Positions 8,439 through 16,428 of a DNA stretch of 64,000 nucleotides are shown here, piece by piece. The notes beneath the pieces are model-generated. The model saw nothing but the letters and a program-made list of their open reading frames with translations, was not told the DNA's origin and ran no database searches. The position numbers and the translations under genes were made by a program. Origin of the DNA: Arthrobacter sp. StoSoilB22 (GTDB taxonomy: Bacteria; Actinomycetota; Actinomycetes; Actinomycetales; Micrococcaceae); NCBI RefSeq assembly GCF_019977315.1, contig NZ_AP024652.1:248001-312000 (forward strand), in the 5' to 3' direction. The first letter of the stretch is position 1. Each line of letters opens with the position of its first letter.

Positions 8439-10193
8439 CTAGAAATCCGGATGGCTGGCCGTGGCGTGGTACTTGCCGCCGTGGAACACCAGGGGAGCAC
8501 CGCCGTCGTGCTTGTAGCTTTCCACTTCACCCACGTAGATGACGTGGTCCCCGGCGTCATGTCGCGAAACGGTGCGGCACTGGAAGGTTGCCACAGCGCC
8601 GTTCAGCAGCGGAATGCCGGCAATTCCTTCAGTGGTTTCCGCGCCCACGAACTTGTCCGTGGCAGGTGTTGCGAACTGCCGGGACAGGACGTGCTGGTCA
8701 CTGGCCAGGATGTTGATGGCAAAGTGCGTTGCGTCCTCGAAATCACCCAGGCTGGGCGCCCGTTTGCTGGGGCACCAGAGCACCAGCGGCGGCTCCATGG
8801 ACACTGAGGTGAAGGAATTGGCGGTCATGCCCACTTTTCGGCCGTCCGCCGCCACAGTGGTCACCACGGTGACGCCCGTGGCGTACTGACCCAGGGCGCT
8901 GCGGAAATCACGGACATCAAACACCGACGTGTCCTCTTCTTTCTTGGCCTGCATGAAGTCCGCGGCAGCTGCGGAGTCGAACCACCAAGGGTACGACGTC
9001 CGGGGGTCATCAAAACCGCTCACGATGCTTGCTGCCAGGGCCGGATGGTCAGCGGCTTCACGGAGGAGCGTCCTCTGGTGATCACGCCGCGGCTTCAGGA
9101 GATCGTTGGTCCATTCCACGGCCCATTGCCCCCAGCCGCGCCAGAATTCGTCGAACGTCCGCTCCATCCATGGGCGGTCAAAAGGTTGCTGGCCGCGGCG
9201 AACAATCGCGTCAAGGTAGTACTTCGCAGCCAGGGTCGCGTTGTTGGATCCCTGCCCGGTGAGGGGATCATTGAGGACCACGGCGTCGCCCAGCCCGAAC
9301 ACCAACGTGCCGTTGCCGAGTTCCCCGACGGCGGACCTCACCGTGGGCGTGATGCGTCCCAGGAGCGTGGCACCGCTATCGGTCAGCTCCGCGTCGGCGA
9401 AGTTTTCGGCCTCGTGCGGGAAATGCTCGCGCAGGGTTTCCAGCGAACGCTCGAGCTGCTCTTCGGGGGTCCCGACGTCGGTCCAGCGGTCCATAGGGCC
9501 GCCCACCACGCCCTCGAACACCATCATGCGGCACGGGCCGGAGACGGTCAGGCCGGGGAAGGTAAAGAATTCGCCGACGCCGGGTGCCATGGACATGCGG
9601 ATGGCGTCGCCCCCGCCGTCGGTACCTGTGGCGGACGAGCCGGCGGAAGCACCGCCGTCGGACGTGACATAGTTCAGCGCCAGAACCCTTTGCGGCCGGT
9701 CGAAGGGCGATTTTGCCTTGTCCCGCGGGAAGATCTGGCCGATTTCGCCCTTGCCGGTGCTGACAATGACCAGTTCGTAGTCATGGGCGAGTTCTTCGAG
9801 CATCCTCGGGGTGACCTTCTCAATGCGGAAGTCGCCACCGGCTGCAACGAACGTCTCGATCCAGAGGGCACTCTTGATGCGCTGGTCAATGGACCGGGCG
9901 GGACCGTCCAGGGGTGCTTCCCACTCGATGGGTTCATCAGCATCCACGCGTAGCCGGATGGAGGTGATGCCAGGGACGGATCCGGATTCGTAGAATTCGG
10001 TGAGCGCCGTTCCCATGTGGGCTTCGGCGTCGAGGGCGGTTGAGAACATGCACTGGCTGGACATGATCTTGCCGGTGCGGATCTGGGCTGCGGACCGGTC
10101 GGACAGGAGCGTTACCGCGAAGCCGTCCCGTTGCAGGCCCAATGCCAGCTGGGCGCCGGATTCGCCGGCCCCTACGATTGCTATTTTTCGCAT
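8439..10193 (-). CDS. styA2B: Fused styrene/indole monooxygenase and flavin reductase (StyA2B type)
   Basis: A 584-aa natural fusion. Residues 1 to about 415 form a StyA-like FAD monooxygenase with GAGESG at residues 8-13 and the NDPLTGQGSNNATL motif of this family. Residues about 430-584 form a complete flavin reductase domain (GQYATGVTVVTT, NSFTSVSMEPPLV, HFAINIL). Length and order match StyA2B described from Rhodococcus opacus 1CP, where it works with a separate StyA1. Such group E monooxygenases epoxidise styrene or the C2-C3 bond of indole. The neighbouring StyA1, SDR and isatin hydrolase-like genes favour indole, which is inferred. AAGGA precedes the ATG. Confidence 0.9.
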   Translation of the reverse strand: MRKIAIVGAGESGAQLALGLQRDGFAVTLLSDRSAAQIRTGKIMSSQCMFSTALDAEAHMGTALTEFYESGSVPGITSIRLRVDADEPIEWEAPLDGPARSIDQRIKSALWIETFVAAGGDFRIEKVTPRMLEELAHDYELVIVSTGKGEIGQIFPRDKAKSPFDRPQRVLALNYVTSDGGASAGSSATGTDGGGDAIRMSMAPGVGEFFTFPGLTVSGPCRMMVFEGVVGGPMDRWTDVGTPEEQLERSLETLREHFPHEAENFADAELTDSGATLLGRITPTVRSAVGELGNGTLVFGLGDAVVLNDPLTGQGSNNATLAAKYYLDAIVRRGQQPFDRPWMERTFDEFWRGWGQWAVEWTNDLLKPRRDHQRTLLREAADHPALAASIVSGFDDPRTSYPWWFDSAAAADFMQAKKEEDTSVFDVRDFRSALGQYATGVTVVTTVAADGRKVGMTANSFTSVSMEPPLVLWCPSKRAPSLGDFEDATHFAINILASDQHVLSRQFATPATDKFVGAETTEGIAGIPLLNGAVATFQCRTVSRHDAGDHVIYVGEVESYKHDGGAPLVFHGGKYHATASHPDF

Positions 10194-10220
10194 GGTTGAG
10201 TCCTTATTAGCAGGGTTGCG

Positions 10221-11462
10221 CTACGAAACTTTGGCGGCGGAAAGGTCTGCGAGGTAGCCCGCGGCTTTGTCCGGGTACATGAACCAATCCTGGAATTCCG
10301 GAGGATGGTTGAAGCCGTTGGCGAAGCGGTGCGCGATGTCCGGTTCGCTGTTCGCAGCACCCAGCAGCTCCAGGACATGCGGCGGAGGCGGGGCCAGGAG
10401 GGCATTTGTCCAGTGTGCAACGTGCTGCGCGTAATCCCAATAGCGCTCGAAGGTTGCCTGCATGAAGCTCGCATCGTAGGCGCCATTGCCGTGCCGGGTG
10501 ATGCTGTCCAGATACGACGCCGCGCACTTGCTCGCGTTGTTGGAGCCCTGCCCGGTGATGGGATCGTTCAACACCACGACGTCGGCCAGGCCCAGTACCT
10601 GCCTGCCGCTAGGCAGTGTGGCAATCGGGTGGCGGACGGTGGGGGCGAACCGGCCTTGAAGGACACCGTTGGGATCGGTCAGTTCCACATTCGTGGCACG
10701 CTCGGCTTCCCACGGCAGGAACTTCGAGAGGATGTTCTTGGAGTTCTCCAGGTGTTCCTCCGGGCTGAGCCCCTTCCATGTGTCCATCGGGCCGCCGGGC
10801 ACGCCTTCGAAGACCATGATTTCGCAAGGACCGGTGGTGGTCAGCGCGGGGAACACGAAGTACTCACCTATGCCCGGAATGAGGTTGAACGAGACCGCCG
10901 AGTACTCTTCGCGGGGTTTCAGGCCCGTCACATAGGTCAAGGCCAGGGCGCGCTGCGGGGCATCGTAGGTGCTGCGTTCGGCGTCGCGGGTGAACAGTTG
11001 GGCGATCTCACCCTTGCCGGCCGCCACGATCACCAGGTCCGAGGTCTGCGTGTACTTTTCCAGCTCAGCCAAACCGGCATCTTCGAAGACCAGCTCGCCG
11101 CCGCGGGCTGTGAACTCTTCCATGAACTTGGGGAACTTCACCCGCTGATCGATGGACTTGGCGTGGTTGTCCAGTCGTGAGGCCCAGCTGATCGCCTTCT
11201 CACCCGGCAGCTCGGGGTGGGGGATGGTGAAGGAGATGCCGTCCACGGTGGGAGCATCGGGCCAGAAGTCCAGGCCGAGGGCCCGCTCGTTCTCAAGTGC
11301 GTTGTGGAAGATGCATTGGCTGGAGGCTACTTTGCCGCCAGCAATTTCCTCGGACGTGCGGTTGGAGATGGTGGTCACCTGGTAGCCGGCGTCCAGGAGT
11401 CCGATGCCCAGCTGAAGCCCGGACTGGCCGGCCCCGACGATGGTGATGTGGCGTTGCGTCAT
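10221..11462 (-). CDS. styA1: Styrene/indole monooxygenase oxygenase component (StyA1 type)
   Basis: A 413-aa single-component StyA-like FAD epoxidase: GAGQSG at residues 10-15, SSQCIFH, and NDPITGQGSNNASK near residue 320. It has no reductase domain, so it depends on FADH2 supplied by another protein, most simply the reductase part of the adjacent StyA2B. The two oxygenase halves are clearly paralogous, yet only one carries the fused reductase. Expected chemistry is epoxidation of an aryl-vinyl or indole double bond. It is the second of six large genes on this strand, read after the SDR. Confidence 0.88.
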   Translation of the reverse strand: MTQRHITIVGAGQSGLQLGIGLLDAGYQVTTISNRTSEEIAGGKVASSQCIFHNALENERALGLDFWPDAPTVDGISFTIPHPELPGEKAISWASRLDNHAKSIDQRVKFPKFMEEFTARGGELVFEDAGLAELEKYTQTSDLVIVAAGKGEIAQLFTRDAERSTYDAPQRALALTYVTGLKPREEYSAVSFNLIPGIGEYFVFPALTTTGPCEIMVFEGVPGGPMDTWKGLSPEEHLENSKNILSKFLPWEAERATNVELTDPNGVLQGRFAPTVRHPIATLPSGRQVLGLADVVVLNDPITGQGSNNASKCAASYLDSITRHGNGAYDASFMQATFERYWDYAQHVAHWTNALLAPPPPHVLELLGAANSEPDIAHRFANGFNHPPEFQDWFMYPDKAAGYLADLSAAKVS

Positions 11463-11506
11463 GGCGTTGCCTTTCTCTCTGGTGGAGGTTGTTGTGAAGC
11501 TTGGCG

Positions 11507-12295
11507 TTAGTTTGCTGCGAGCAGGGGAATAGCCTCTTCGGCTCGTTCCGGTCCCAAGGCGGAATAGCCGCCGTCAACGGCCCAATCGGCACCGGTGACG
11601 AAACTTGCTTGGTCACTGGCGAGGAAAGCGACGACGTCACCCACCTCGTGCGGGCGGCCGACCCGCTTGAGGGCGTGGAAGGGGGCCGCAACCGAGTCTG
11701 TCTTTTGGAGGTTCCCGTTGCTGAGGGAGTCCATGATGTTGCTCCAGACCCAGCCGGGGCTGACGGAATTCACGCGGATGCCGTCTTCTGCGAAGTCCAC
11801 GGCCATGCTGCGGGTCACCTGAACCAGGGCTGCTTTGCTGGCCGGATAGAGCCATCGGCCGGTCTGGGCCACCGAGCTGGAAATGGAGGTGAAGTTGATG
11901 ATGGCACCGTGGCCGGACGCCTTGAGGTAGGGTCGGGCCGCATTGCTCGCCACCACGGCGCTGACCAGATTGACGTTGAGTGCTTCGAGCCAGTCGGCTC
12001 GCCCGGAGGCTGCGCCGTCGTCCTTGTAGGTACAGGCGAGGTTTACCAGGACGCCGAGCCCGCCGTAGAGGGCCACGGTTTCCTCCACCAGTTCGCTGAC
12101 TGCGGCATCGTCGGTGATGTCCGTGTGGGAATAGTGAATCCCTTCCCCGAGAGCTTTGGTGAGGGTGTCGCCGTCGGGAGCTATATCCGCAACCACCACC
12201 GTGGCTCCGGCGTCGCGCAATGAGGTCACCACGCCTTGCCCCACCTTGGTGGCCCCACCGGTGACGATTGCCGTCCTGCCTTCGAGTGCTGACAT
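11507..12295 (-). CDS. SDR-family dehydrogenase (candidate indole dihydrodiol dehydrogenase)
   Basis: A 262-aa classical short-chain dehydrogenase. The cofactor motif is TGGATKVGQG (residues 12-21) and the catalytic residues are Ser139 or Ser140, Tyr150 and Lys154 (YPASK). The usual NNAG after strand 4 is replaced by NLAC. As the first large gene of the operon it could oxidise an indole-2,3-dihydrodiol formed from the epoxide, the role proposed for IifB in Acinetobacter indole degradation. That assignment rests on context, since SDR sequence alone does not give the substrate. The leader contains one copy of the duplicated 78-bp regulatory sequence. Confidence 0.78.
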   Translation of the reverse strand: MSALEGRTAIVTGGATKVGQGVVTSLRDAGATVVVADIAPDGDTLTKALGEGIHYSHTDITDDAAVSELVEETVALYGGLGVLVNLACTYKDDGAASGRADWLEALNVNLVSAVVASNAARPYLKASGHGAIINFTSISSSVAQTGRWLYPASKAALVQVTRSMAVDFAEDGIRVNSVSPGWVWSNIMDSLSNGNLQKTDSVAAPFHALKRVGRPHEVGDVVAFLASDQASFVTGADWAVDGGYSALGPERAEEAIPLLAAN

Positions 12296-12340
12296 CTGCC
12301 GAACCCTTTCTCTCGCGTGCTGTGTTACGTAAATATGACG

Positions 12341-12418
12341 TGCGTCATATTCACTCTTGAAGTGACTCTAGGTTGCCCTTCTCCGGCGGAATATCCACTT
12401 GGCGCAGTGATCATCCGA
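12341..12418 (-). repeat. 78-bp duplicated regulatory sequence, copy proximal to the SDR gene
   Basis: Direct repeat of 12612-12689, aligned without gaps. Conserved blocks on the + strand are TGCGTCATA, GACTCTAG at offset 23, ATATCCA.TTGGCGC at offset 50, and ATC.TCCGA at the end. It begins 46 bases upstream of the SDR start. Read on the minus strand, a TATGAC-type -10 lies at the gene-proximal end. It is probably an AraC-activated promoter for the catabolic operon. Confidence 0.75.
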
Positions 12419-12419
12419 A

Positions 12420-12569
12420 TTACGCAGGTTCTTCCTCTTCCTCGTGCCAACCCACCCATGCCGCGGAAGTGAGGTGGGTTTCCCTGGCCCGAAGCTCCGC
12501 CGCCCAGAGTTCGAAGTGGCTCCTGTCCCATTCGTCTCTGCGGTCATGTGCCACCTTGATGTTCTTCAC
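12420..12569 (-). CDS. Hidden 49-aa charged small protein
   Basis: A short reading frame with a GTG start (12569-12567) and TAA stop (12422-12420), between the two copies of the 78-bp regulatory repeat. The product begins MKNIKVAHDRRDEWDR and ends in five glutamates and PA. It is rich in Trp, Arg and Glu, with no signal peptide or membrane segment. Third codon positions are about 70% G+C, and a GAGG ribosome site lies four bases upstream of the GTG. The distal repeat copy sits upstream of it like a promoter, so it would be the first gene of the catabolic operon or a separately controlled unit. I do not recognise a family. Confidence 0.55.
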   Translation of the reverse strand: MKNIKVAHDRRDEWDRSHFELWAAELRARETHLTSAAWVGWHEEEEEPA

Positions 12570-12611
12570 TGGTCCTCACCCCGCTTCCGTCGCTGTTATG
12601 GTGCTGTGAGC

Positions 12612-12689
12612 TGCGTCATACTTGTCTCAAAAGCGACTCTAGACAGCCGTTGGACTCCGGAATATCCAGTTGGCGCGAGGATCGTCCGA
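12612..12689 (-). repeat. 78-bp duplicated regulatory sequence, copy distal
   Basis: Second copy of the sequence at 12341-12418, with identical spacing of the conserved blocks. It lies between the AraC regulator start (12731) and the 49-aa ORF start (12569). It could therefore serve both the small ORF and autoregulation of the divergent araC gene. Confidence 0.75.
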
Positions 12690-12730
12690 TAAGCGAAAAG
12701 CTGCACAAGACCCTGTGAAGTAGGTGGCGG

Positions 12731-13699
12731 ATGGTGAGGATTCTTCCCCGTGATGTGCTCCGGGGCCGCCCAATCATGGCCACCACTGACGTGGACGAGG
12801 CACACGCCAGGATCGCCGAACTGTTCTGCAGCCACGAGCTTGCACCACTGACGCACCAGTCCTCGGTGGACATGAAGTTGCGCTCCCTGCACCGGGGTGA
12901 CGTGGGGATCGAGTTCCTGGACTACGGAGCCGACGTCCGGATTGAGCCCGAGGGCCTGCAGGATTTCCACCTGGTGCAGATCCCGTTGGCAGGGCACGCA
13001 TCCATGAAGGTGGGTGCCAGCACGGTGGAGTCGGGTCCCCGGATGGCCACTGTTCCTCCGCTCCACCGGCCCTTCTCCATGAGCTGGGACGGCGGAAGTC
13101 CGCACCTCATTGTCTACGTGCGTCGTTCAGCGGTTGAGCGGGTGGCGGGTCAGCTTTATGGCCATGACACCGTTGATCTGGGCTATGGCATGGACCTTTC
13201 AGGTGCCGCCGGCCGCGCGTTCTTGAGGTCCGTCGTCGAGCTTCATGACGACATGATCAGCCAGCCACGTACCACTGCTCCCGCGTTTGTGCAGGGGCTG
13301 CTGGCGGACAGCATGGTGTCACGCCTGCTGATGGCCATGGAGTTGCCCGGTGATGAGACCCGGGACGCGGAATCTGAAAGCCGCCTGGTCCGGGAGTTCC
13401 GCGAGCTGTTGGACCGGCATGCTTTCGAAGAACTCACCGTGCCGGACATCGCCGAGTGCTTGGGTGTCTCGGTTCGAACGCTGCAAACGGCACTTCGGGC
13501 GGAAACTGGAGCGACGCCGTCGGAGTTGCTGCGGAGTATCCGGCTGGACCGTGCCCGGGAGATGCTCCTGGAGGCGAGCCCCCGCGAGCAGAGTGTCACG
13601 GCCATCGCGGAACTCTGCGGCTTCACGCACCAAGGGCGCTTCTCTGCGCTCTACGTAAAGGCCTTCGGAGAGCTACCCAGCGAGAGCCTGCGCCGATGA
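12731..13699 (+). CDS. AraC-family transcriptional regulator (AraC-binding-like N-terminus)
   Basis: A 322-aa regulator. The N-terminal half resembles the AraC_binding_2 cupin-type sensor (RGDVGIEFLDYG, LVQIPLAGHA). The C-terminal ~100 residues contain the two AraC helix-turn-helix motifs (LTVPDIAECLGVSVRTLQ; AIAELCGFTHQGRFSALY). Regulators of this subfamily control aromatic or amine catabolism operons, for example FeaR- and IifR-like proteins. It is divergent from the catabolic operon, and the two 78-bp repeats between them are its likely sites. AGGTGG lies just upstream of the chosen ATG; an internal ATG at 12776 is an alternative. Confidence 0.88.
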   Translation: MVRILPRDVLRGRPIMATTDVDEAHARIAELFCSHELAPLTHQSSVDMKLRSLHRGDVGIEFLDYGADVRIEPEGLQDFHLVQIPLAGHASMKVGASTVESGPRMATVPPLHRPFSMSWDGGSPHLIVYVRRSAVERVAGQLYGHDTVDLGYGMDLSGAAGRAFLRSVVELHDDMISQPRTTAPAFVQGLLADSMVSRLLMAMELPGDETRDAESESRLVREFRELLDRHAFEELTVPDIAECLGVSVRTLQTALRAETGATPSELLRSIRLDRAREMLLEASPREQSVTAIAELCGFTHQGRFSALYVKAFGELPSESLRR

Positions 13700-13706
13700 C
13701 GGAAAG

Positions 13707-14090
13707 CTATCGGCGAGCATAATCCAACAGCGGCCCCATGGCCCGAACCGCCTTCTTGAGCTGCTCCGCATTGATGGGGTTGTACCCGTAGCCAGCGCGG
13801 GTTTTCATACCCAGCAATGTGGTGAGGTGTTTGGCGGCGCCCCCATCCACTGACTTGAGCAGAGCTACCGCGTCATTGTGGTCCTGGCCCTGCGCGAAGT
13901 GACCGAGCCGAGCAATGCAGATGGCCTCAGAGGCGGCGATTCCTGCGTGGATGCAGAGGGTTGCCACGGCGTCGGCAACTTCGTAGTGTTCTTCAGCAAG
14001 TTCGAGGGCATCCATGGCCACCCGCTGGAACTGCGCGGCCTTGCTCAAGCGACCTCGGCGGATACTTTCGCTTCCCGGTGTGGTCCTCAT
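13707..14090 (-). CDS. HEPN-like protein of an MNT/HEPN pair
   Basis: A 127-aa, mostly helical protein whose ATG abuts the stop codon of the nucleotidyltransferase gene with no spacing. Small helical HEPN proteins next to minimal nucleotidyltransferases are the classical MNT/HEPN toxin-antitoxin arrangement. I do not find the canonical RX4-6H ribonuclease motif; the nearest is RLGH followed by FAQGQDH. It may therefore be a non-nucleolytic HEPN partner or a divergent toxin. It converges on araC, ending 8 bases from its stop. Confidence 0.65.
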   Translation of the reverse strand: MRTTPGSESIRRGRLSKAAQFQRVAMDALELAEEHYEVADAVATLCIHAGIAASEAICIARLGHFAQGQDHNDAVALLKSVDGGAAKHLTTLLGMKTRAGYGYNPINAEQLKKAVRAMGPLLDYARR

Positions 14091-14708
14091 CTAAGCGCCA
14101 CTGCCAGCGCGGAGAACGCGGCGCAACCACGTTCCATCGCCGAAAAGTGTGTCGCCCTCATCGATGATGGACTCGAAAATCGACGAAGGCGCTACTTCCG
14201 ACTCCAGGAAGACAAAAGGCCGCGTGTCGTTGCCCGTCCAGGCGCTGATTTCGCCGGCCAGAGTGGCTATTCTGGTTTCGGCCTGCAACTCGTTGACGTC
14301 GTTCGGAAGGGCGATGAACAGGTCTATGTCGCTATCGTTTCGCATGTCATTACGTGCGGCCGAGCCATAAATCGTGACGACAATCGGCGCGAATTCCCAC
14401 AACTCGATCTCGGTCCGAATGCGCTCGATGAGATGGTCTTTTGCGCTGGCCATCTCCTCGACTGCTTTGGCCAAGAGGTGATGACGATTGAGGCGGAAAA
14501 TGTGGGTTCTTCCGGCAACTTTCTCTAGGACAATGCCTTGATCGACCAAGCGGGCGAGTGCCTTGCGGACTCCGGCGAGTGAGCTGGGCTCGGGAAGGAG
14601 GCTGCAGATGCCGGGGGCGGTGAAGTCGGCATCAGCCCGCGCAAGGACGTACAGCGCACCCATATCCAGCGACGGGCTGATGGCAGTCAAGGGGTTCTGC
14701 AGGCGCAA
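14091..14708 (-). CDS. Winged-helix/nucleotidyltransferase (MNT) protein
   Basis: A 205-aa protein. Residues about 10-90 look like a winged helix-turn-helix (LAGVRKALARLVDQGIVL), and residues about 105-200 form a minimal nucleotidyltransferase with an exact GSX10DXD motif (GSAARNDMRNDSDID). In characterised MNT/HEPN systems the MNT protein AMPylates the HEPN toxin; the added DNA-binding domain suggests it also represses its own promoter. The TTG start at 14708 is supported by AGGAGG four bases upstream. A 13-bp perfect inverted repeat sits at 14721-14756 in the promoter. Confidence 0.8.
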   Translation of the reverse strand: MRLQNPLTAISPSLDMGALYVLARADADFTAPGICSLLPEPSSLAGVRKALARLVDQGIVLEKVAGRTHIFRLNRHHLLAKAVEEMASAKDHLIERIRTEIELWEFAPIVVTIYGSAARNDMRNDSDIDLFIALPNDVNELQAETRIATLAGEISAWTGNDTRPFVFLESEVAPSSIFESIIDEGDTLFGDGTWLRRVLRAGSGA

Positions 14709-14720
14709 GATTCCTCCTAT

Positions 14721-14756
14721 GTCTACTATTGTGCACTTATAGACACAATAGTAGAC
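14721..14756. promoter_or_regulatory. Perfect 13-bp inverted repeat upstream of the MNT gene
   Basis: GTCTACTATTGTG (14721-14733) and its exact complement (14744-14756) flank a 10-base AT-rich spacer that, read on the minus strand, contains a TATAAG -10-like element. The repeat begins one base upstream of the AGGAGG-containing leader. Binding by the winged-helix MNT protein would occlude RNA polymerase; this autoregulation is inferred. Confidence 0.65.
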
Positions 14757-14779
14757 CTCGCGGCGAGTGCCGGTGCCAG

Positions 14780-15481
14780 CTACGCCTCCAGAACGTACGT
14801 CTTCAGATCGTCCAGCGTCTGCTGCATGTGCGCGTCCATCGCGAGACGGGCCTCGTTGGGATTGCGCGATTCCAAAGCCGCGGCGATCTTCCGGTGGTGC
14901 CCGATCGCGTGTTCCTGGATCTCCGGGAAGGCTGAAGTCTCGGCGCGCCGGGCTTCCAGGACCCTGTGCAGGGGTTCGAAAAGCACTGCCACAAACACGT
15001 TGCCTGAAGCGTGCAGGATCACGTCGTGAAAGGCGAGGTCGGCTTCGACAAACCCGGCGAGATCGTTGACTTCGTGGGAGGTCTGCATCTTTTCCACGTG
15101 GTCCCTGAGTGCGGCGAGCTCATCATCGGAGATGCGCTCGGCGGCGAGTTCGCAGGCGCCGGTTTCGAGCATGCGGCGGAGTTCAATCAAATGGATCGCA
15201 GCCGCCGCGTCCTTGGTTCCTTCAGACGCCGCACGCAACACGGCTTCCAAGGAGGCCCACTGGTTGAGGGGGTTAACAAACGTTCCGCGGCCGCGTTCAA
15301 CGCTGAGGATTCTCTGGGCCTCAAGGGTTTTCATGGCCTCGCGCACTGTCATGCGGCTTACTTCGTGTTTGGCGCTGAGCTCCAGCTCGCCCGGTACCAC
15401 TGTTCCGGGCGGAAATTCGCCCGCGATGATCCTGTCCAGCAGCTCATCGGCCACGACGCCCACCAATGACTTGCGTGCCAT
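14780..15481 (-). CDS. FadR/GntR-family regulator with FCD domain
   Basis: A 233-aa regulator: GntR winged helix at residues about 8-72 (ISRM-type recognition helix HEVSRMTVREAMKTLE) and an FCD domain after residue 90. The metal-ligand pattern of FCD proteins is visible as DLAFHDVILH, then HHRKI, then DAHMQQ. It probably binds an organic or sugar acid. The GATGTCnGACATC palindromes at 15544 and 16430 tie it to its own promoter and to the DUF1537 kinase operon, so it is the likely regulator of four-carbon acid sugar use. Confidence 0.9.
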   Translation of the reverse strand: MARKSLVGVVADELLDRIIAGEFPPGTVVPGELELSAKHEVSRMTVREAMKTLEAQRILSVERGRGTFVNPLNQWASLEAVLRAASEGTKDAAAAIHLIELRRMLETGACELAAERISDDELAALRDHVEKMQTSHEVNDLAGFVEADLAFHDVILHASGNVFVAVLFEPLHRVLEARRAETSAFPEIQEHAIGHHRKIAAALESRNPNEARLAMDAHMQQTLDDLKTYVLEA

Positions 15482-15543
15482 GTGTCCCCATTTCCTGTCC
15501 TTCAGACCGCCCGGGTCCCCGTGGATTACCCTCGGGGCGGGCG

Positions 15544-15556
15544 GATGTCAGACATC
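15544..15556. promoter_or_regulatory. GntR-type operator GATGTCnGACATC, copy 1
   Basis: Perfect palindrome with one central base, between the fadR-type gene start (15481) and the hydrolase stop (15557). It shares both half-sites with the palindrome at 16430-16442. Likely autoregulatory. Confidence 0.65.
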
Positions 15557-16360
15557 TTACGCTGGCGGTGGCCAGCTTGTTTCCCAAAATTCAAGGAGCG
15601 CCTCTGCGCAGTGTTCGGGCTGTTCCCAGTGGACGTTGTGGCCGGCGCCGCGAATGGCCGCCAACCGGCGACCCGGGCTTGCGGCCACGAACGCGCGCAT
15701 TTGCTCGATAGGGCGCACCCGATCTCCAGTACCGGCGATCACCAGTAGTGGCGCGCGGACGCGCCCAGGCACTGAAGGTTCGACGCCGGTCATGGCCGCC
15801 ACCGCGCTGGCGGACAGAATCGGAAACGGAGTGTCGAACCCTGTGCTGAGCCGCGCCATGTCTGCTGCGGCCAGCTCTCCATACCAGGCGTTCATGAGCT
15901 TCACTACGGTCCCGGCGTCGAAGAACCCCTGATCCAGCTGAGTCCTGAGCACCTCCTTGAACCCCTGATTCTGCGGCACCGGCGCCATGCCCACAAGGGT
16001 CAATGAAGCCACCAAGCCGGGGCGGGCTGCCGCAAGCGTCAACGAAACACTGCCACCCATCGAATGTCCCACCATATGCACCGGACCGCTGGCCCGGGCA
16101 TCAAGGGCCGCGGCCACGGAAGCCGCTGCCGAGTCCAAGGTCCATTCGAAGTCCGGCGGCAAGGTCTCACCCGGGTGGTAGCCGGGGAGGTCCAGAATCC
16201 AGACTTCCCTGCCGGCGTCGAGCAACTTATTTGCGAGGGGTTCCCAATACACGGAACCGGACGCCCAGCCATGGATCAGGACTGCTGGAATGGGCTGACC
16301 TGCGGGAACGTCAGGGGTGAGGACGTTCACGAAGGGGAGTGGAACAGCGCTGCCAGCCAT
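15557..16360 (-). CDS. Alpha/beta hydrolase
   Basis: A 267-aa alpha/beta-hydrolase-fold protein with all catalytic landmarks: oxyanion region HGWASG, nucleophile elbow GHSMGG (Ser about residue 99), acid AGTGDRV, and histidine in GAGHNVHW. No signal peptide. It is divergent from the DUF1537 kinase operon and just upstream of the FadR-type regulator on the same strand, so it may open a lactone or ester of the acid sugar. The substrate is unknown. Confidence 0.85.
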   Translation of the reverse strand: MAGSAVPLPFVNVLTPDVPAGQPIPAVLIHGWASGSVYWEPLANKLLDAGREVWILDLPGYHPGETLPPDFEWTLDSAAASVAAALDARASGPVHMVGHSMGGSVSLTLAAARPGLVASLTLVGMAPVPQNQGFKEVLRTQLDQGFFDAGTVVKLMNAWYGELAAADMARLSTGFDTPFPILSASAVAAMTGVEPSVPGRVRAPLLVIAGTGDRVRPIEQMRAFVAASPGRRLAAIRGAGHNVHWEQPEHCAEALLEFWETSWPPPA

Positions 16361-16428
16361 CCTCTCAGCCTAGTGATGCGCAGCACCTTGCGCGGTGAGG
16401 AGCCGTGTGTCACACTAATTCAAATGTT

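Noticed and set aside
12596..13105. Minus-strand frame of 169 codons over the AraC gene start and distal repeat
   Set aside because: Overlaps the well-supported AraC gene; its C-terminal similarity to the product of 12325-12531 only reflects the 78-bp DNA repeat.
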